Source: Oleidesulfovibrio sp047973035 (GTDB lineage: Bacteria; Desulfobacterota; Desulfovibrionia; Desulfovibrionales; Desulfovibrionaceae). From it: a DNA stretch of 64,000 nt. Below, piece by piece: positions 1-8,550 of this stretch (within the stretch, counting starts at the first letter, position 1; each line of letters starts with the position of its first letter). Position numbers and translations under genes: made by a program. The stretch spans positions 1 through 64,000 of the forward strand of contig NZ_JBKEBF010000024.1 in the NCBI RefSeq assembly GCF_047973035.1, in the 5' to 3' direction. The notes beneath the pieces are model-generated. The model was given only the letters and a program-made list of their open reading frames with translations. It was not told where the DNA came from and made no database searches.

Positions 1-1
1 A

Positions 2-100
2 AAGATACAAGATTACATTAGGCACCAACTTGAGCATGATAAGCTTGGTGATCAATTATCTCTTCCATATTCTGGAAACCCGTTTACGGGTCGCAAGTAA
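2..100 (+). CDS. C-terminal end of an unidentified protein (partial)
   Basis: An open frame enters from the left edge and ends with TAA at 98-100. It gives 32 residues, hydrophilic and His/Lys/Asp-rich, ending in SGNPFTGRK. The frame has no start in the window. A strong terminator lies about 80 bases downstream, which supports this being the true 3' end of a gene. I do not recognise the family from this short tail and assign no function. Confidence 0.5.
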   Translation, partial: KIQDYIRHQLEHDKLGDQLSLPYSGNPFTGRK

Positions 101-178
101 CAGAGATGCAGATGCCAGACGAACGTGCGCCTGCTAGGGCGCTGCTAGTAAGAAAGCCTTATAGGCGCATATGAAGAA

Positions 179-208
179 CCCCCAGCTATGCTGGGGGGTA
201 CCTTTTTT
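179..208 (+). terminator. Rho-independent terminator
   Basis: Perfect 8-bp GC-rich stem (CCCCCAGC / GCTGGGGG) with a 3-base loop at 187-189, followed by a T-rich tract (203-208). It probably ends transcription of the gene that enters from the left edge. Confidence 0.85.
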
Positions 209-324
209 GTTTATATTGATGCACTCCTTTTCCGATTGCTGGCCCTGAATGCAGTGTGAAGCTATAGGCAGGTCAACACCCAAGGAAAAAAAGTTTGGCT
301 CCTGTGCAAGGTTGCAGGTACAAA

Positions 325-359
325 TAAGCGCCTGACTACAGTTTTGAAGTCAGGCGCTT
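325..359 (-). terminator. Hairpin ending the rtcB - oxidoreductase operon
   Basis: A 12-bp perfect inverted repeat (326-337 with 348-359, AAGCGCCTGACT / AGTCAGGCGCTT) starts 12 bases past the stop codon of the minus-strand oxidoreductase gene. The T tract on the minus strand is weak (TATTTG), so termination efficiency is uncertain. Confidence 0.6.
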
Positions 360-371
360 AGCTGGCTGTAA

Positions 372-2282
372 TTACATCTTTTTTAACACTGCCTTCTGGC
401 TGTAAAAGGCAGTGCCTTCACCTGCATCTGTAAGAAGCGGTTCAATGATGCTGTTTGCCCCCCAGCCGCAGCTTACCCAGCCTCCGCGACGTAGACATGC
501 CACCGTTGGGTGCATGGTGTTGTCGTGCCGGATTACGACACGCATTTCCCCTCTGGGGGTACATAAACGTGCTGTTTCCCCTTCGGCAAAGTTGCTGTTA
601 GCCGGTAATAAGGGGGATACTGTAAGTTCCGGCAGGCCGCTTTGCTCGGCAGTCGGAATTTGCGAGTGCAGGGATTTTTTTCTGACCAGAGTTAACAACG
701 ACAACGGGTAATCGCCTGAAAACTCTTCGGGTGGAGAAAGCCTGTTGATGCAGCAAAACTTGCCGTCGGCATGAGCAAACACCATACCTTCAAAAGCAAT
801 TTCAGGGTGCTTTGCCAGAGTAAAGCCCGTGGATTTTAACTCTTCCAGTGTGGTTGCAAGCAACGGGGATTCAAGTCCGCGGCGCAGGCAGGCTTCTTTG
901 TCCGGCAAGGCTATGGAAGGGCATAATCTGTTCCCGAGTTCCTGCAGAATATCGAAGTCATCTTTAACGCTTTCTGGAGGCTGTATGACCTTGGCAGAAT
1001 AGTGCACGTAATTATGCAGAAACGAACCAAGGATTTCTTCACGTTCCAGCATGAGAGTGCATGGCAGAAAAACATCTGCCTGTCTGGCTGTATCGGTCAT
1101 GAAAGCATCAGTAACAACCAGAAATGTTTTTTCCAGAGTTCTGGCTATAGTGCTGGAGTCAGGGCACTGGTTTACAAAGTTAATCCCCCTGCACCAGATA
1201 AGCTCTACTGGCGGGGCTGCGTGCGTAAGTTCCTGCCCGATACGTGGCAGGCTGAACTGACGAGGCGGGGGCGGGAGTTCTTTCATCCAGCTTCTGTTAA
1301 AATTGCGTGAAGATGAAATGTTGTAGTAGGTTCCGGCTCCCTTGCGGCCGATATTGCCGGAAATCAAAGCCAGTGCGTTGATGTGCCGGACGCTTTCTGC
1401 GCCGTACAGGTAGCGCTGCAACCCCCATCCGAGCAGGCTGGCGACAGGTTTGCTGTCTTTGCTGTACCATTCGACAAGCAGGTCCAAGTCCTGCACAGAG
1501 GCATCACAGGCGGACAACAGTTCCGCTTCACTCCTGCGCGCTAGGCTGGCGAGGTAACTTTGTGATCCTGTGGTATGGTTTTGAAGAATTTGTTGTGCTT
1601 CAGGAAACTTCAACAGACGCTTTGCCGCGGCGGCAGCCAGAAAACGGTCCGTTCCGGGGCGGATGGTGATGACCGCATCTGCAAATGAGTCCGCACCGGC
1701 AGGACAGGGACTGATCAGCAAAACTTTTGTTCCGGCTTTTCTGGCGTCTTTCAGAATCTGCGCCAGATGAATGGAAGAGCGTGAAACATCACGTCCCCAG
1801 TTGACTATGCGACTGGCGTTTGCAAGGTCGGATGGGGCGCTCATAGTCAGGTCGCCGAAGTCTGCCTTGCAGGCTTCAATGCCTGTCTCGTCACAAAGAG
1901 AACCATATGTTGTCGCCATGCGTAGACGTGCCGGAACTTCTCCTGCACTGTCGTACAATACTCCGCGGGTTCCTGCGCCCCGAATGTGCAGCATGCGTTC
2001 CGGCGTGTTTCTAAGTGCGTTGATTTTTTCTGCGCACAGAGTGAGTGCTTCGTCCCATGTGGCGGGCTGCAGTTGGCCGTTTTTGCGTATAAGAGGGGTT
2101 GTGATCCGTTCTTCAGAGTGCAGGCGCTTAGCAAACGTGCGACCTTTGTTACATATAATTCCGTTAGTGAACGGATGCGCCGGGTTTCCCTTGATGGTAA
2201 GCGTACCATCTTCATTGTGCTGCGTAATGAGCGAGCAACAGTCGGGACAATCCAGTGTGCAGGCACTGATCTGCTGGTTCAT
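372..2282 (-). CDS. Molybdopterin-dependent oxidoreductase (formate dehydrogenase/BisC-like)
   Basis: This 636-residue protein has the domain order of the molybdopterin oxidoreductase (DMSO reductase) superfamily. An N-terminal 4Fe-4S segment carries Cys8, Cys12, Cys16 and Cys44 in a CxxxCxxxC...C arrangement. The molybdopterin-binding body follows, and a C-terminal molydopterin dinucleotide-binding domain begins around residue 520. There is no Tat signal at the N-terminus, so a cytoplasmic location is likely. The substrate cannot be told from sequence; annotation as formate dehydrogenase would be a guess. The start is ATG at 2282, preceded by AGGG within the end of rtcB. The gene follows rtcB by three bases, so the two are almost certainly cotranscribed. 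Its length is a little short for the family but both ends look complete. Confidence 0.85.
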   Translation of the reverse strand: MNQQISACTLDCPDCCSLITQHNEDGTLTIKGNPAHPFTNGIICNKGRTFAKRLHSEERITTPLIRKNGQLQPATWDEALTLCAEKINALRNTPERMLHIRGAGTRGVLYDSAGEVPARLRMATTYGSLCDETGIEACKADFGDLTMSAPSDLANASRIVNWGRDVSRSSIHLAQILKDARKAGTKVLLISPCPAGADSFADAVITIRPGTDRFLAAAAAKRLLKFPEAQQILQNHTTGSQSYLASLARRSEAELLSACDASVQDLDLLVEWYSKDSKPVASLLGWGLQRYLYGAESVRHINALALISGNIGRKGAGTYYNISSSRNFNRSWMKELPPPPRQFSLPRIGQELTHAAPPVELIWCRGINFVNQCPDSSTIARTLEKTFLVVTDAFMTDTARQADVFLPCTLMLEREEILGSFLHNYVHYSAKVIQPPESVKDDFDILQELGNRLCPSIALPDKEACLRRGLESPLLATTLEELKSTGFTLAKHPEIAFEGMVFAHADGKFCCINRLSPPEEFSGDYPLSLLTLVRKKSLHSQIPTAEQSGLPELTVSPLLPANSNFAEGETARLCTPRGEMRVVIRHDNTMHPTVACLRRGGWVSCGWGANSIIEPLLTDAGEGTAFYSQKAVLKKM

Positions 2283-2285
2283 GCG

Positions 2286-3722
2286 TTACCCTTTTATACA
2301 TATCAATGGTTTCAGCCTTGCAACTTGTACGGCAAGACCTGCTGTGCATGTGGATTCAATCACTTCATCGACATCTTTATACGCAGCGGGCGCCTCTTCT
2401 GCCAGCGCTTTAAGGTCTGAGGTTCGTATTTCAATACTCTGTTTTTGAAGCCTTGCCAGCAGCTCTTTGGAGTTATGGCGCTTTTTTGCCTGTGTGCGGC
2501 TAAGTTGTCTTCCTGCACCGTGATTGGCAGAATACAGACTTTGTTCAGCATGTTGTGAGCCTGCAAGAATCCACGATGCAGTCCCCATGCTGCCGCCTAC
2601 AAGCACGGGCTGGCCTGTAGTCTTGAAGTCGGCGGGTATGTCAGGATGGTTGGGACCGAATGATCTGGTGGCTCCTTTACGGTGTACAAAAAGTCGCTTT
2701 TCGCTTCCGTCTATAATATGCCGTTCTTCTTTGCATGTGTTGTGGGAAACGTCATAAAGTTGCGTCAACATGCTGTCTGACATGGCCGATGTGAAAGCGT
2801 TACGGATGCTATGGGTGAGTGCCTGCCGGTTGGCTAAAGCACAGTTTATACCCGCTCGCATGGCTGCCAGATAATCTTGGCCCAGCTCAGACTGTATCGG
2901 TGCGCAGGCAAGGGCAGGGTCGGGCAGGTGCTGTCCGGTCTGTGCGGCATGCTTTTTCATCAGTAAAATATAGTCAGTGGCAACCTGATGTCCTAGCCCG
3001 CGTGAGCCGCAGTGGATACTGACCAGAATTTGTCCTTTGTGCAGATTGAACTGGTCGGCGATGTCTTTGTTAAAGATTGTATCGACAACCTGCACTTCAA
3101 GGTAATGATTTCCGGAGCCAAGTGTGCCCAGCTGATTAATAAATCGACTTTTTGCCTCCGCGGATACCTTACGGGGATCAGCCCCTCCGGCTTTGCCACC
3201 ATCTTCTGTGCGTTCAAGGTCTGATCTGGTGCCCATGCCTTGTTCCGCCGCCCAGACAGCGCCGTTCAGAAGTATGTTGTCAATATCTTTGATAGTCAGG
3301 TTGTGAATGCCGCCTTTGCCGGTTCCGGCGGGAATTGCTTTAAATAGAGCGTCTGCGAGCTGCTGTGTGCGCTTGTGACTGGCGATATCTTTTACGGTCA
3401 GATTGGTCGTAAGTGTACGTACCCCGCAGGCTATGTCGTATCCCACACCACCGGCAGAAATAATGCCGCCATCATCAGCAGAAAAACCGGCAACACCGCC
3501 GATGGGAAAGCCGTAACCGGAGTGCGCATCTGACATGGCTATGGCAGGGCCTGTGATCCCGGGTAAGGAAGCGATATTTACAAGCTGTTGTAATGTCGTC
3601 TGGTCCATGCTCTCTACAAGCCTGCGGCTGGCAAAAATCAAGGCCGGAACACGCATTTTGCCGGAAGGGTATATTTTCCAGACAGATTCTGACTTTTGCA
3701 CCGGAGTAATGGTGTTCCCCAT
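2286..3722 (-). CDS. rtcB: RNA-splicing ligase RtcB
   Basis: RtcB joins RNA 2',3'-cyclic phosphate (or 3'-phosphate) ends to 5'-OH ends using GTP and Mn2+. It serves tRNA or rRNA repair in bacteria. Family signatures are visible: the Mn-binding GVGYDIACGVR region, GTLGSGNHYLEV, HCGSRGLGHQ, and HRKGATRSF, whose histidine is the guanylylated residue in the family. I start the gene at ATG 3722, not at the longer open frame reaching 3896. AGGAG lies eight bases upstream of 3722, the 478-residue product matches the usual length, and the extra 58 codons would run through the terminator of the neighbouring ACT-domain gene. No archease gene is adjacent. A molybdopterin oxidoreductase gene follows after three bases. 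Confidence 0.93.
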   Translation of the reverse strand: MGNTITPVQKSESVWKIYPSGKMRVPALIFASRRLVESMDQTTLQQLVNIASLPGITGPAIAMSDAHSGYGFPIGGVAGFSADDGGIISAGGVGYDIACGVRTLTTNLTVKDIASHKRTQQLADALFKAIPAGTGKGGIHNLTIKDIDNILLNGAVWAAEQGMGTRSDLERTEDGGKAGGADPRKVSAEAKSRFINQLGTLGSGNHYLEVQVVDTIFNKDIADQFNLHKGQILVSIHCGSRGLGHQVATDYILLMKKHAAQTGQHLPDPALACAPIQSELGQDYLAAMRAGINCALANRQALTHSIRNAFTSAMSDSMLTQLYDVSHNTCKEERHIIDGSEKRLFVHRKGATRSFGPNHPDIPADFKTTGQPVLVGGSMGTASWILAGSQHAEQSLYSANHGAGRQLSRTQAKKRHNSKELLARLQKQSIEIRTSDLKALAEEAPAAYKDVDEVIESTCTAGLAVQVARLKPLICIKG

Positions 3723-3762
3723 GAGTGTGACTCCTGTCCGGACAGGTTCGCCCGACGATAAT

Positions 3763-3788
3763 AAAAAAGGGCCGGCAATAACCGGCCC
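3763..3788 (-). terminator. Rho-independent terminator of the ACT-domain gene
   Basis: On the minus strand a 7-bp GGGCCGG / CCGGCCC stem (3769-3775 with 3782-3788) with a 6-base loop is followed by six T. It lies 26 bases past the ACT-domain gene stop and 41 bases before the rtcB start, so it separates the two transcripts. Confidence 0.85.
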
Positions 3789-3813
3789 CCCTGAAAATAC
3801 AGCATACAGGTTG

Positions 3814-4245
3814 TTATCCGTTATACAGCTTTTCGCCCGGAATAACGTTGAAGCCGCCCTGCTGGAGGACTTCAATTGCCTGATCTGTTCTGTCAAAGCG
3901 GAAGATCAGCACGGCACTGTTGCCACCGGGCTGAACGTATGCGTACATGTATTCGACATTAACTTTGTTGTCGGACAGTGTTTGCAGAATGTCATTGAGT
4001 CCACCCGGCTTGTCCGGCACTTCAACCGCCAGAACGGTGGTGCGACCAACAGTGAATCCTTTATCTTTTAAAACCTGTTTGGCTTTTTCATGGTCGGCCA
4101 CAATCAGGCGTAGGATGCCGAAGTCCGAGGTGTCAGCCAAAGACAGCGCACGCAAGTTGATGCCCGCATCGGCAAGGGCGTTAGTGACTTCGGCCAGACG
4201 GCCTGCCTTGTTTTCGAGAAAAACAGAAATCTGTTCGACTTTCAT
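3814..4245 (-). CDS. Tandem ACT-domain protein
   Basis: A 143-residue protein made of two ACT domains (about residues 1-68 and 70-140), the small ligand-binding fold that usually senses amino acids. The first repeat begins KVEQISVFLENKAGRLAEV; the second begins VLAVEVPDKPGGLNDIL. There is no catalytic domain, so this is a stand-alone sensor or regulatory subunit. In deltaproteobacteria and archaea such double-ACT proteins commonly neighbour phenylacetate-CoA ligase and indolepyruvate oxidoreductase genes. A phenylacetate-CoA ligase gene lies at 6284-7588 here, which suggests a role in aromatic amino acid metabolism (inference). The gene has its own terminator. Confidence 0.85.
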   Translation of the reverse strand: MKVEQISVFLENKAGRLAEVTNALADAGINLRALSLADTSDFGILRLIVADHEKAKQVLKDKGFTVGRTTVLAVEVPDKPGGLNDILQTLSDNKVNVEYMYAYVQPGGNSAVLIFRFDRTDQAIEVLQQGGFNVIPGEKLYNG

Positions 4246-4360
4246 GGCTAGTCAGTCCCATTTTGGTTGCAAGTAGTAGACGTAAAAAAAGCGTCGTCTT
4301 CGTCTCTCGTTTCAGTATCATTCCCGCCTTGTGATGACAAGCGCAAGCAACATGCGGGGT

Positions 4361-4388
4361 TGCGCGTATCTGCCGCTTGGATATACTG
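4361..4388 (+). promoter_or_regulatory. Putative sigma-70 promoter of the FAD oxidoreductase operon
   Basis: TTGCGC (4361-4366) and TATACT (4383-4388) are separated by 16 bases, about 55 bases before the ATG at 4443. No promoter of the divergent gene was placed in this interval. Confidence 0.45.
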
Positions 4389-4442
4389 TATGGCCAATCA
4401 ACAGTATTGCCTTATACCATGCGGCAAGACAACGGAGAAAAC

Positions 4443-5501
4443 ATGTCTAACCCCATGAATTTTGCTTTCCTCAGAAAAGAGGCTTTGCCTCCGAATGGTC
4501 GTAAAGTAGCCATCATTGGTGCCGGGCCGTCCGGACTTGCTGCTTCGGGCTATCTTGCGTGCCTTGGATACGAGGTTGTCGTTTACGATAAATTGCCCCA
4601 ACCCGGAGGATTGATGGTTTTCGGGATTCCCAAAAAACGCATTCCACCGGAACGCATTCAGGCTGGTGTAAAGCGCATGGAGCGTCAGTTCGGGGTATTG
4701 TTTCGTACAAAAACCAAAATTTGCTGTAGTGCGCCCTTGCATGAAGAAGAGGGGGACCACTTTTCCTGTGACATCAGAGGACTGGGCGAGCTTGTACGCG
4801 AGTACGATGCCATTATGATCTGCACCGGTTCCTGGAAATCGCGCAAGCTCGGAATTCCCGGAGAAAAACTGAAAGGTGTGCATTCCGGTCTTGAATTTTT
4901 GTTTCCCATCCGTGCCGCACGCTATGCTTCTCCTAATGTGTCTATGCCGGCTGTGCAGGGGAAGCGCGTTGCGGTGGTCGGTGCCGGTCATTCCGCTGTA
5001 GATGTGGTAGACAGTGCTCATGCGCTGGGCGCGGAAAAAGTCTACATGATCTACCGGCGTACTGTGCGTGAAGCTCCATGCGGCAGTTATGAGATTGACC
5101 GTATTGAGGAGATGGGGGCTACGTGGCTTGAGCGCCGGACGCCGCTTTCAGTCATGGGTGATGACAGCGTCGTCGGCCTTGAACTTGCCAACGGTGTTAC
5201 CGGAGAGACGGAAACACTGGATGTTGATATGGTTGTGACCGCTATTGGTGAGATCCCGACGCCGCCTTTCCAGCAGGAGCTGGGCCTTGAAAATGTTCGT
5301 AAGGGTGAAGTCCGCTGGCTGCATATGACCAGTATCGACAACGTCTTTGTTGCCGGTGATGTGCTTACCGGCCCCAGCAAGATCGGAAAGGCCATATATA
5401 GCGGGTTGCGGGCTTCGCGTTCCTTGACAAACTGGCTTGACCTTAAAGCTCAGGACCGTGAAGACGAATACAACTACGATGAAGATAAAATTGACCGTTA
5501 G
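4443..5501 (+). CDS. FAD-dependent NAD(P)H oxidoreductase, GltD-like
   Basis: A 352-residue flavoprotein of the glutamate synthase small-subunit (GltD) type, without the N-terminal Fe-S domain of full GltD. An FAD Rossmann motif (GAGPSGLAASGYLACLGYEV) sits near residue 26, a second dinucleotide site VVGAGHSAVDVVDSA near residue 180, and the closing FAD segment VFVAGDVLTGPSKIG near residue 302. It should pass electrons between NAD(P)H and an Fe-S partner. The next gene, 26 bases downstream, encodes a four-cluster ferredoxin that can supply that partner. The start is ATG 4443 with GGAG five bases upstream; the open frame extends further upstream but without a better site. The specific electron acceptor is unknown. 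Confidence 0.85.
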   Translation: MSNPMNFAFLRKEALPPNGRKVAIIGAGPSGLAASGYLACLGYEVVVYDKLPQPGGLMVFGIPKKRIPPERIQAGVKRMERQFGVLFRTKTKICCSAPLHEEEGDHFSCDIRGLGELVREYDAIMICTGSWKSRKLGIPGEKLKGVHSGLEFLFPIRAARYASPNVSMPAVQGKRVAVVGAGHSAVDVVDSAHALGAEKVYMIYRRTVREAPCGSYEIDRIEEMGATWLERRTPLSVMGDDSVVGLELANGVTGETETLDVDMVVTAIGEIPTPPFQQELGLENVRKGEVRWLHMTSIDNVFVAGDVLTGPSKIGKAIYSGLRASRSLTNWLDLKAQDREDEYNYDEDKIDR

Positions 5502-5527
5502 CCCGTTTCATATCCGGAGGCGTTACA

Positions 5528-6052
5528 ATGTCCTGTGAAGGAAAAACTCTTTTTATTGACTACAGCAAGTGTATCGGATGTGAGACGTGTGAGGCTGTGT
5601 GCAAGTTTTTGTATGATACTCCCCGCATAGCCATGACCCGGACAATCGAAGGTATTGCTGTTCCGCTTTACTGTAAGCATTGCGAGCATGCGCACTGTAT
5701 GAAAGTCTGCAATCGCGGTGCGCTGTTGCGAGACAGAGACGGTGCTGTGGTGCTGCAGCCTTTATTATGCCGCGGTTGCGAAACAAGAAACTGTATCCTT
5801 GCCTGTCCGTATGCAGCTTTTTTTGCTACCGACAGGGGAGTCACGGTTCAGAAGTGCGACCTGTGCGCTGCCCGGCGCGATGTGGGGCTTGAACCTGCTT
5901 GTGTCGAGATGTGCCCCTGTGAAGCGATTGTGCTGGCTGACAGAGAAAAAATTCTTGAGCTGGAAACAGAAGAGTCCCGCAAGGCGTATGAAAAGGTGAT
6001 GACTCATATCCGTCCGCCTGCCAAAAGTAGACGGTCCAGCAGAGAGGATTAA
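5528..6052 (+). CDS. Polyferredoxin with four 4Fe-4S sites (HycB/HybA-like electron-transfer subunit)
   Basis: A 174-residue protein with 16 cysteines in four groups: CIGCETCEAVC, CKHCEHAHCMKVC, CRGCETRNCILAC, and CDLC with CVEMC. This is the layout of the iron-sulfur subunits of molybdopterin oxidoreductases and hydrogenases (DmsB/HycB family). No signal peptide or membrane segment is seen, so it is probably cytoplasmic. GGAGG (5516-5520) precedes the ATG at 5528. It follows the GltD-like flavoprotein, and the pair looks like a soluble electron-transfer module linking NAD(P)H to a further enzyme. A candidate partner is an aromatic 2-oxoacid ferredoxin oxidoreductase encoded elsewhere, but that is speculation. 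Confidence 0.85.
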   Translation: MSCEGKTLFIDYSKCIGCETCEAVCKFLYDTPRIAMTRTIEGIAVPLYCKHCEHAHCMKVCNRGALLRDRDGAVVLQPLLCRGCETRNCILACPYAAFFATDRGVTVQKCDLCAARRDVGLEPACVEMCPCEAIVLADREKILELETEESRKAYEKVMTHIRPPAKSRRSSRED

Positions 6053-6232
6053 GAAGTTATAGGTATGGTGTCTGTTGCGTTGGCTCAGCCTTGCTTCTGT
6101 TTGGGCGCTTTAGCTAGCCAGATCGGGCTGGTGCGCTGTTAGCTGCTTAGCTCTGCAGAGTAACCTTATATTTTTTATTTGGGTTTAGTCGCTTGTTCAG
6201 CCTGAATTACTGTTTTGACAGAGTGCACACAA

Positions 6233-6269
6233 AAATAAAGGGGAAGCCTTGTGGCTTCCCCTTTATTTT
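6233..6269. terminator. Bidirectional terminator
   Basis: A 16-bp perfect stem (6233-6248 with 6253-6268) with TTGT loop, A-rich on one side and T-rich on the other. It serves the converging ferredoxin gene (plus) and phenylacetate-CoA ligase gene (minus). Confidence 0.9.
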
Positions 6270-6283
6270 CAGCTTTGCGGATT

Positions 6284-7588
6284 CTATTCTTCGTTGCGCA
6301 GGTCCAGCACTCGTTTTGCTTTACCTTCCGAGCGCTGAATGGAGCGCGGGTCAACCAGTCGTACTTTTGCTGTGACACCGAGAAATTCTTTGATTGTTTT
6401 CTGGATACGGCCCTCAAGACGTTGCAGGTTTTTGATCTCGTCTGAGAACATGTTCTCAGACAGTTCAACCTGTACTTCCATAACGTCGAGGTTCCCATGC
6501 TTTTTAACCACAATCTGGTAATGGGGCGAAGCACCTTCGGTTTCCAGCAGGATGGACTCAATCTGGGAGGGGAAGACGTTTACACCGCGGATAATCAGCA
6601 TGTCGTCGCTTCTGCCCATTACACGGTCCATGCGAACGTGCGTTCTGCCACAGCAGCAGGGGGTGTAATTAAGCCTGCTGATGTCGCGGGTTCGGTAACG
6701 GATGAGCGGGATGCCTTCCTTTGTCAGCGTGGTAATGACCAGTTCGCCTCTTTCACCGGGAGGCAGTTGCTCGCCGGTTACAGGATCGATTATTTCAGGC
6801 AGGAAATGGTCTTCCCAGATATGCATCCCGTCCTTGGCATCTGCACATTCCATTGAGACGCCAGGTCCCATAATTTCAGAAAGGCCATAGATATTGACGG
6901 CGGAAATTCCCATTTTTTGCTCAATGTCATAGCGCATTTCATCGGTCCAAGGCTCTGCGCCGAAGATGCCTACCCGCAAGGGAAGGTCGCGCAGATCAAT
7001 GCCGGCTTCGGTTGCTGCTTCGTATAAATACAGGCTGTAGGATGGGGTACAGCAGATAGCCGTTGCACCGAAGTCGCGCAGCAACACTACCTGTCGTTTG
7101 GTGTTGCCGCCGGAAACAGGAATGACAGTAGCGCCTAGCTTTTCTGCGCCGTAATGCGCACCCAGACCGCCCGTAAAAAGGCCGTAGCCGTATGCGTTGT
7201 GGATAAGGTCGCGGCGGGAAAGACCACCGGCCATGAAACTGCGGGCCATAAGTTCTGCCCAGTTGTTCAGGTCACGTGCGGTATAGCCGACAACCGTGGC
7301 TTTGCCGGTGGTGCCGCTGGATGCATGCAGACGGACGATATTTTCTTTTGGAACGGCAAAAAGTCCAAAGGGATAGTTGTTGCGTAGGTCCTGCTTCTCG
7401 GTAAACGGTAGATATTTCAGATCGGAAAGGCTGTTGATGTCTGCGGGGGTAATGCCTGCCTCCTCAAACTTGCGTCTGTAGTGGCCGACGTTTGCGTATA
7501 CCCTTTCGCAAAGGTTTCTGAGGCGCTTAACCTGAAGGGTTTCAAGTTCTTCCCGCGGAAGCGTTTCGCGGTCAACATCGTAAATCAT
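6284..7588 (-). CDS. paaK: Phenylacetate-CoA ligase (AMP-forming)
   Basis: A 434-residue member of the adenylate-forming PaaK family that activates phenylacetate or related aryl acids with ATP and CoA. Motifs seen are the P-loop-like SSGTTGKATVVGYT near residue 95, YGLSEIMGPG near residue 234, and the RTRDIS segment near residue 304. The C-terminal AMP-binding domain ends with QRSEGKAKRV. I place the start at ATG 7588. An upstream in-frame ATG at 7603 exists, but the GGGAG inside that extension lies eight bases before 7588 and is the natural ribosome binding site. In anaerobes this enzyme is tied to aryl-CoA formation after ferredoxin-dependent oxidation of aromatic 2-oxoacids; the ACT-domain gene nearby fits that role. 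Confidence 0.9.
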   Translation of the reverse strand: MIYDVDRETLPREELETLQVKRLRNLCERVYANVGHYRRKFEEAGITPADINSLSDLKYLPFTEKQDLRNNYPFGLFAVPKENIVRLHASSGTTGKATVVGYTARDLNNWAELMARSFMAGGLSRRDLIHNAYGYGLFTGGLGAHYGAEKLGATVIPVSGGNTKRQVVLLRDFGATAICCTPSYSLYLYEAATEAGIDLRDLPLRVGIFGAEPWTDEMRYDIEQKMGISAVNIYGLSEIMGPGVSMECADAKDGMHIWEDHFLPEIIDPVTGEQLPPGERGELVITTLTKEGIPLIRYRTRDISRLNYTPCCCGRTHVRMDRVMGRSDDMLIIRGVNVFPSQIESILLETEGASPHYQIVVKKHGNLDVMEVQVELSENMFSDEIKNLQRLEGRIQKTIKEFLGVTAKVRLVDPRSIQRSEGKAKRVLDLRNEE

Positions 7589-7866
7589 GCCGTAATCTCC
7601 CATCTGGACGTTCCAGATTTTTAAAGTGTCTACCGAAAAGAAGCAGTTGCGCCCTTAAAAGAACGCAAGCAATTTGTCTGCCCCAAACCAGGCTGGTGGT
7701 CAAGCGCTAGCGCACTGAGCTGGCGTTTCGTTCTTAAAGAAAAAAGTTTGTGTTACATTTGTGTGTCGAAAGCCTGTTGGCAATTGCTGCCACTTGATCA
7801 ACCGGGCAATATATCTGTACCACTAGTGTCGTGCGGGGATGAAATGAGCACATGATGAGGATACTT

Positions 7867-8550
7867 ATGAATGTCGGTTTTGAATGGCGTAAGCCTGTAA
7901 AGGGGACTGTTTTAGTTGTCGAAGATAGTAAAACAATAGCTGCTGTTTTAACAGGAGCATTAACACAGGACCTTTCTGTTAAGTGTAAAGTTGCCTGTAG
8001 CTTGCAGGAGACGAAACGACTTCTTTCTGCTGGTAATCATTTCGATGTTGCTGTGCTTGATCTTGTCCTGCCTGATGCCCGCAGGGGAGAAGTTGTTGAC
8101 TATGTTGTTGCTGCAGGAATTCCCTCTATTGTCTTTACCGGTGAGATTTCGGATGAAATCAGAGGGGCAATGTGGGGGAAGCAGATTGCTGACTATATAG
8201 TGAAAGATGGCGGGCGCAATGTTCTGCAAGTAACCTCAATCGTCTACAGGTTGCTTGCAAACATGGGCCAGCGAGTGCTTGTGGTGGATGATTCTGCAGT
8301 GGCAAGGGGGCTTCTCAGAACGTTGCTTGAGCGCTGGAACTTTGAAGTAGATGAGGCGGAAACAGGATGTGACGGGTTGGAACTGCTGAAGAAGCATCGT
8401 GATTATTCGCTTATAATTACTGACTATGAAATGCCTGAGATGTGTGGTGTTGAATTCGTCAGAGAAGTCCGACGTCTTTTTCCGAAGCAGGAAGTGCCAA
8501 TATTGGGCCTCTCAGCTGCGTCTGCAGCTTCCACATCTGCATTTTTTTGA
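7867..8550 (+). CDS. Tandem receiver-domain protein, 5' part of a frameshifted REC-REC-GGDEF regulator
   Basis: This frame encodes two response-regulator receiver domains. The first (about residues 14-125) has VLVVEDS, the phosphoacceptor in VAVLDLVLPD, and IVFTGE. The second (about 135-227) has VLVVDDS, IITDYEMPEMCG and LGLSA. The frame stops at TGA 8548-8550 inside the second domain, just after a run of seven T (8542-8548). Adding one T, or slipping back one base there, joins it exactly to the next frame. That restores the receiver ending (FLHKPF with its conserved lysine) and a GGDEF domain in one protein of about 426 residues. I start at ATG 7867 because GAGG lies six bases upstream; ATGs at 7852 and 7855 are alternatives. 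It may be a broken gene, a sequencing error, or a slippage site. Confidence 0.8.
   Translation: MNVGFEWRKPVKGTVLVVEDSKTIAAVLTGALTQDLSVKCKVACSLQETKRLLSAGNHFDVAVLDLVLPDARRGEVVDYVVAAGIPSIVFTGEISDEIRGAMWGKQIADYIVKDGGRNVLQVTSIVYRLLANMGQRVLVVDDSAVARGLLRTLLERWNFEVDEAETGCDGLELLKKHRDYSLIITDYEMPEMCGVEFVREVRRLFPKQEVPILGLSAASAASTSAFF

Noticed and set aside
3535..4071. Plus-strand 178-codon frame across the rtcB start and ACT-domain gene
   Set aside because: It covers a terminator and two genes on the other strand and has no ribosome binding site.
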